This document shows, piece after piece, positions 63,690 to 64,000 of a stretch of DNA of 64,000 bases. Position 1 is the first letter of the stretch. Each line of letters starts with the position of its first letter. The position numbers and the translations under genes are program-made. This stretch comes from Strigamia acuminata (Eukaryota > Arthropoda > Chilopoda > Geophilomorpha > Linotaeniidae). The notes under the pieces were generated by a model, which made no database searches, was not told the origin of the DNA, and worked only from the letters and a program-made list of their open reading frames with translations. The stretch covers positions 36,367,211 to 36,431,210 of the forward strand of contig OX442314.1 in the NCBI GenBank assembly GCA_949358305.1. Reading direction: 5' to 3'.

Positions 63690-64000
63690 AATCAATAGTG
63701 TTACATTGAATAGCGAAGCGAAACAACTTTAAATGGTGATGGCAAACAAAAATTCACTGAGATAGAGAACTTTCACTTTATTTTCCAATTACACCACAAA
63801 TCAATGTGTGCATATTTTTATTTTTATTTTATTTTTATTTTATTTTATCATTTTACTTGTTCCTTTCACTTGACACTGTGTGCTATGAAATATCGGTCAG
63901 TGCTTTGTTTACAATTACAGTAATGAAATACATGAACCCACCCAAAGCTGTGATCATTCAATTGATTTATTTGATTTATTTCTATTTCAGGATTACATGA
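63690..64000. other. 3' flank of the TAX1BP1-like gene
   Basis: AT-rich, with a (TTTTATTT)n stretch at 63815-63850. No further gene is recognised up to the window edge. Confidence 0.4.

Noticed and set aside
1-64000. tRNA, rRNA or other structured RNA genes
   Set aside because: No cloverleaf with TTCGAATC-type T-loop and CCA-end context, and no rRNA-like conserved stretches, were noticed. A covariance-model search would be needed to be sure.

Overview
This is a stretch of an animal nuclear genome. Three host genes identify it. A single-exon innexin most like arthropod innexin 2 lies at 34.9-36.0 kb on the + strand. An eight-exon radial spoke head protein of the RSPH4A/RSPH6A type lies at 39.3-42.1 kb on the + strand. 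A seven-exon SKICH, coiled-coil and zinc-finger autophagy-receptor-like gene of the TAX1BP1/CALCOCO class lies at 59.4-63.7 kb on the + strand. The terminal exon of an alpha-1,6-fucosyltransferase (FUT8) gene lies at 38.95-39.17 kb. Innexins exclude vertebrates and non-animals. The radial spoke gene implies motile 9+2 cilia or sperm. An arthropod, perhaps not an insect because a DIRS relic and LTR elements are present, is my best inference, but the species is not resolved.

Layout. From 0 to 10.7 kb there are two unrecognised minus-strand genes: a 9-exon, about 737-residue zinc-finger protein at 1.96-5.52 kb and a 6-exon, about 321-residue acidic coiled-coil protein at 9.19-10.62 kb. Their exon phases agree throughout. 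Their short introns are packed with simple repeats. From 10.9 to 16.3 kb there are two large inverted-repeat structures side by side: a 1.25-kb imperfect foldback and a 4.2-kb palindromic satellite with 56-bp arrays as arms and a 551/1102-bp alternately inverted higher-order repeat in the centre. From 16.9 to 33.2 kb there is a nest of retrotransposons: three Ty3/gypsy copies against a 10-bp minisatellite, one of them complete with 217-bp LTRs and a 5-bp target duplication, then a Ty1/copia element cut by a 200-N assembly gap, then a decayed third gypsy lineage.

From 34.5 to 42.1 kb is the gene-rich core (innexin, FUT8 exon, radial spoke gene). From 42.2 to 58.8 kb is an accessory island bounded by two direct copies of an approximately 410-bp repeat. 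It holds mostly broken pieces: a MULE/SWIM transposase gene, a DIRS reverse transcriptase, an aquaporin fragment, a possible mitochondrial insert, a YqaJ nuclease domain split by a 201-bp MITE, a C48 (Ulp1-like) protease relic, two small DnaJ-type zinc ORFs, a duplicated cysteine-rich module, several minisatellites, and a 1.0-kb PIF/Harbinger-like element with perfect TTA target duplication that carries an intron-containing MADF-domain gene. From 59.4 to 63.7 kb is the TAX1BP1-like gene, whose introns hold tandem and inverted repeats.

The most unusual signals are the repeated association of two gypsy subfamilies with one 10-bp minisatellite, the alternately inverted palindromic satellite, the in-frame UAG between Gag and Pol, and the MADF gene carried between Harbinger-type ends with a stop at codon 6. 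All homology statements come from reading motifs and not from database searches.
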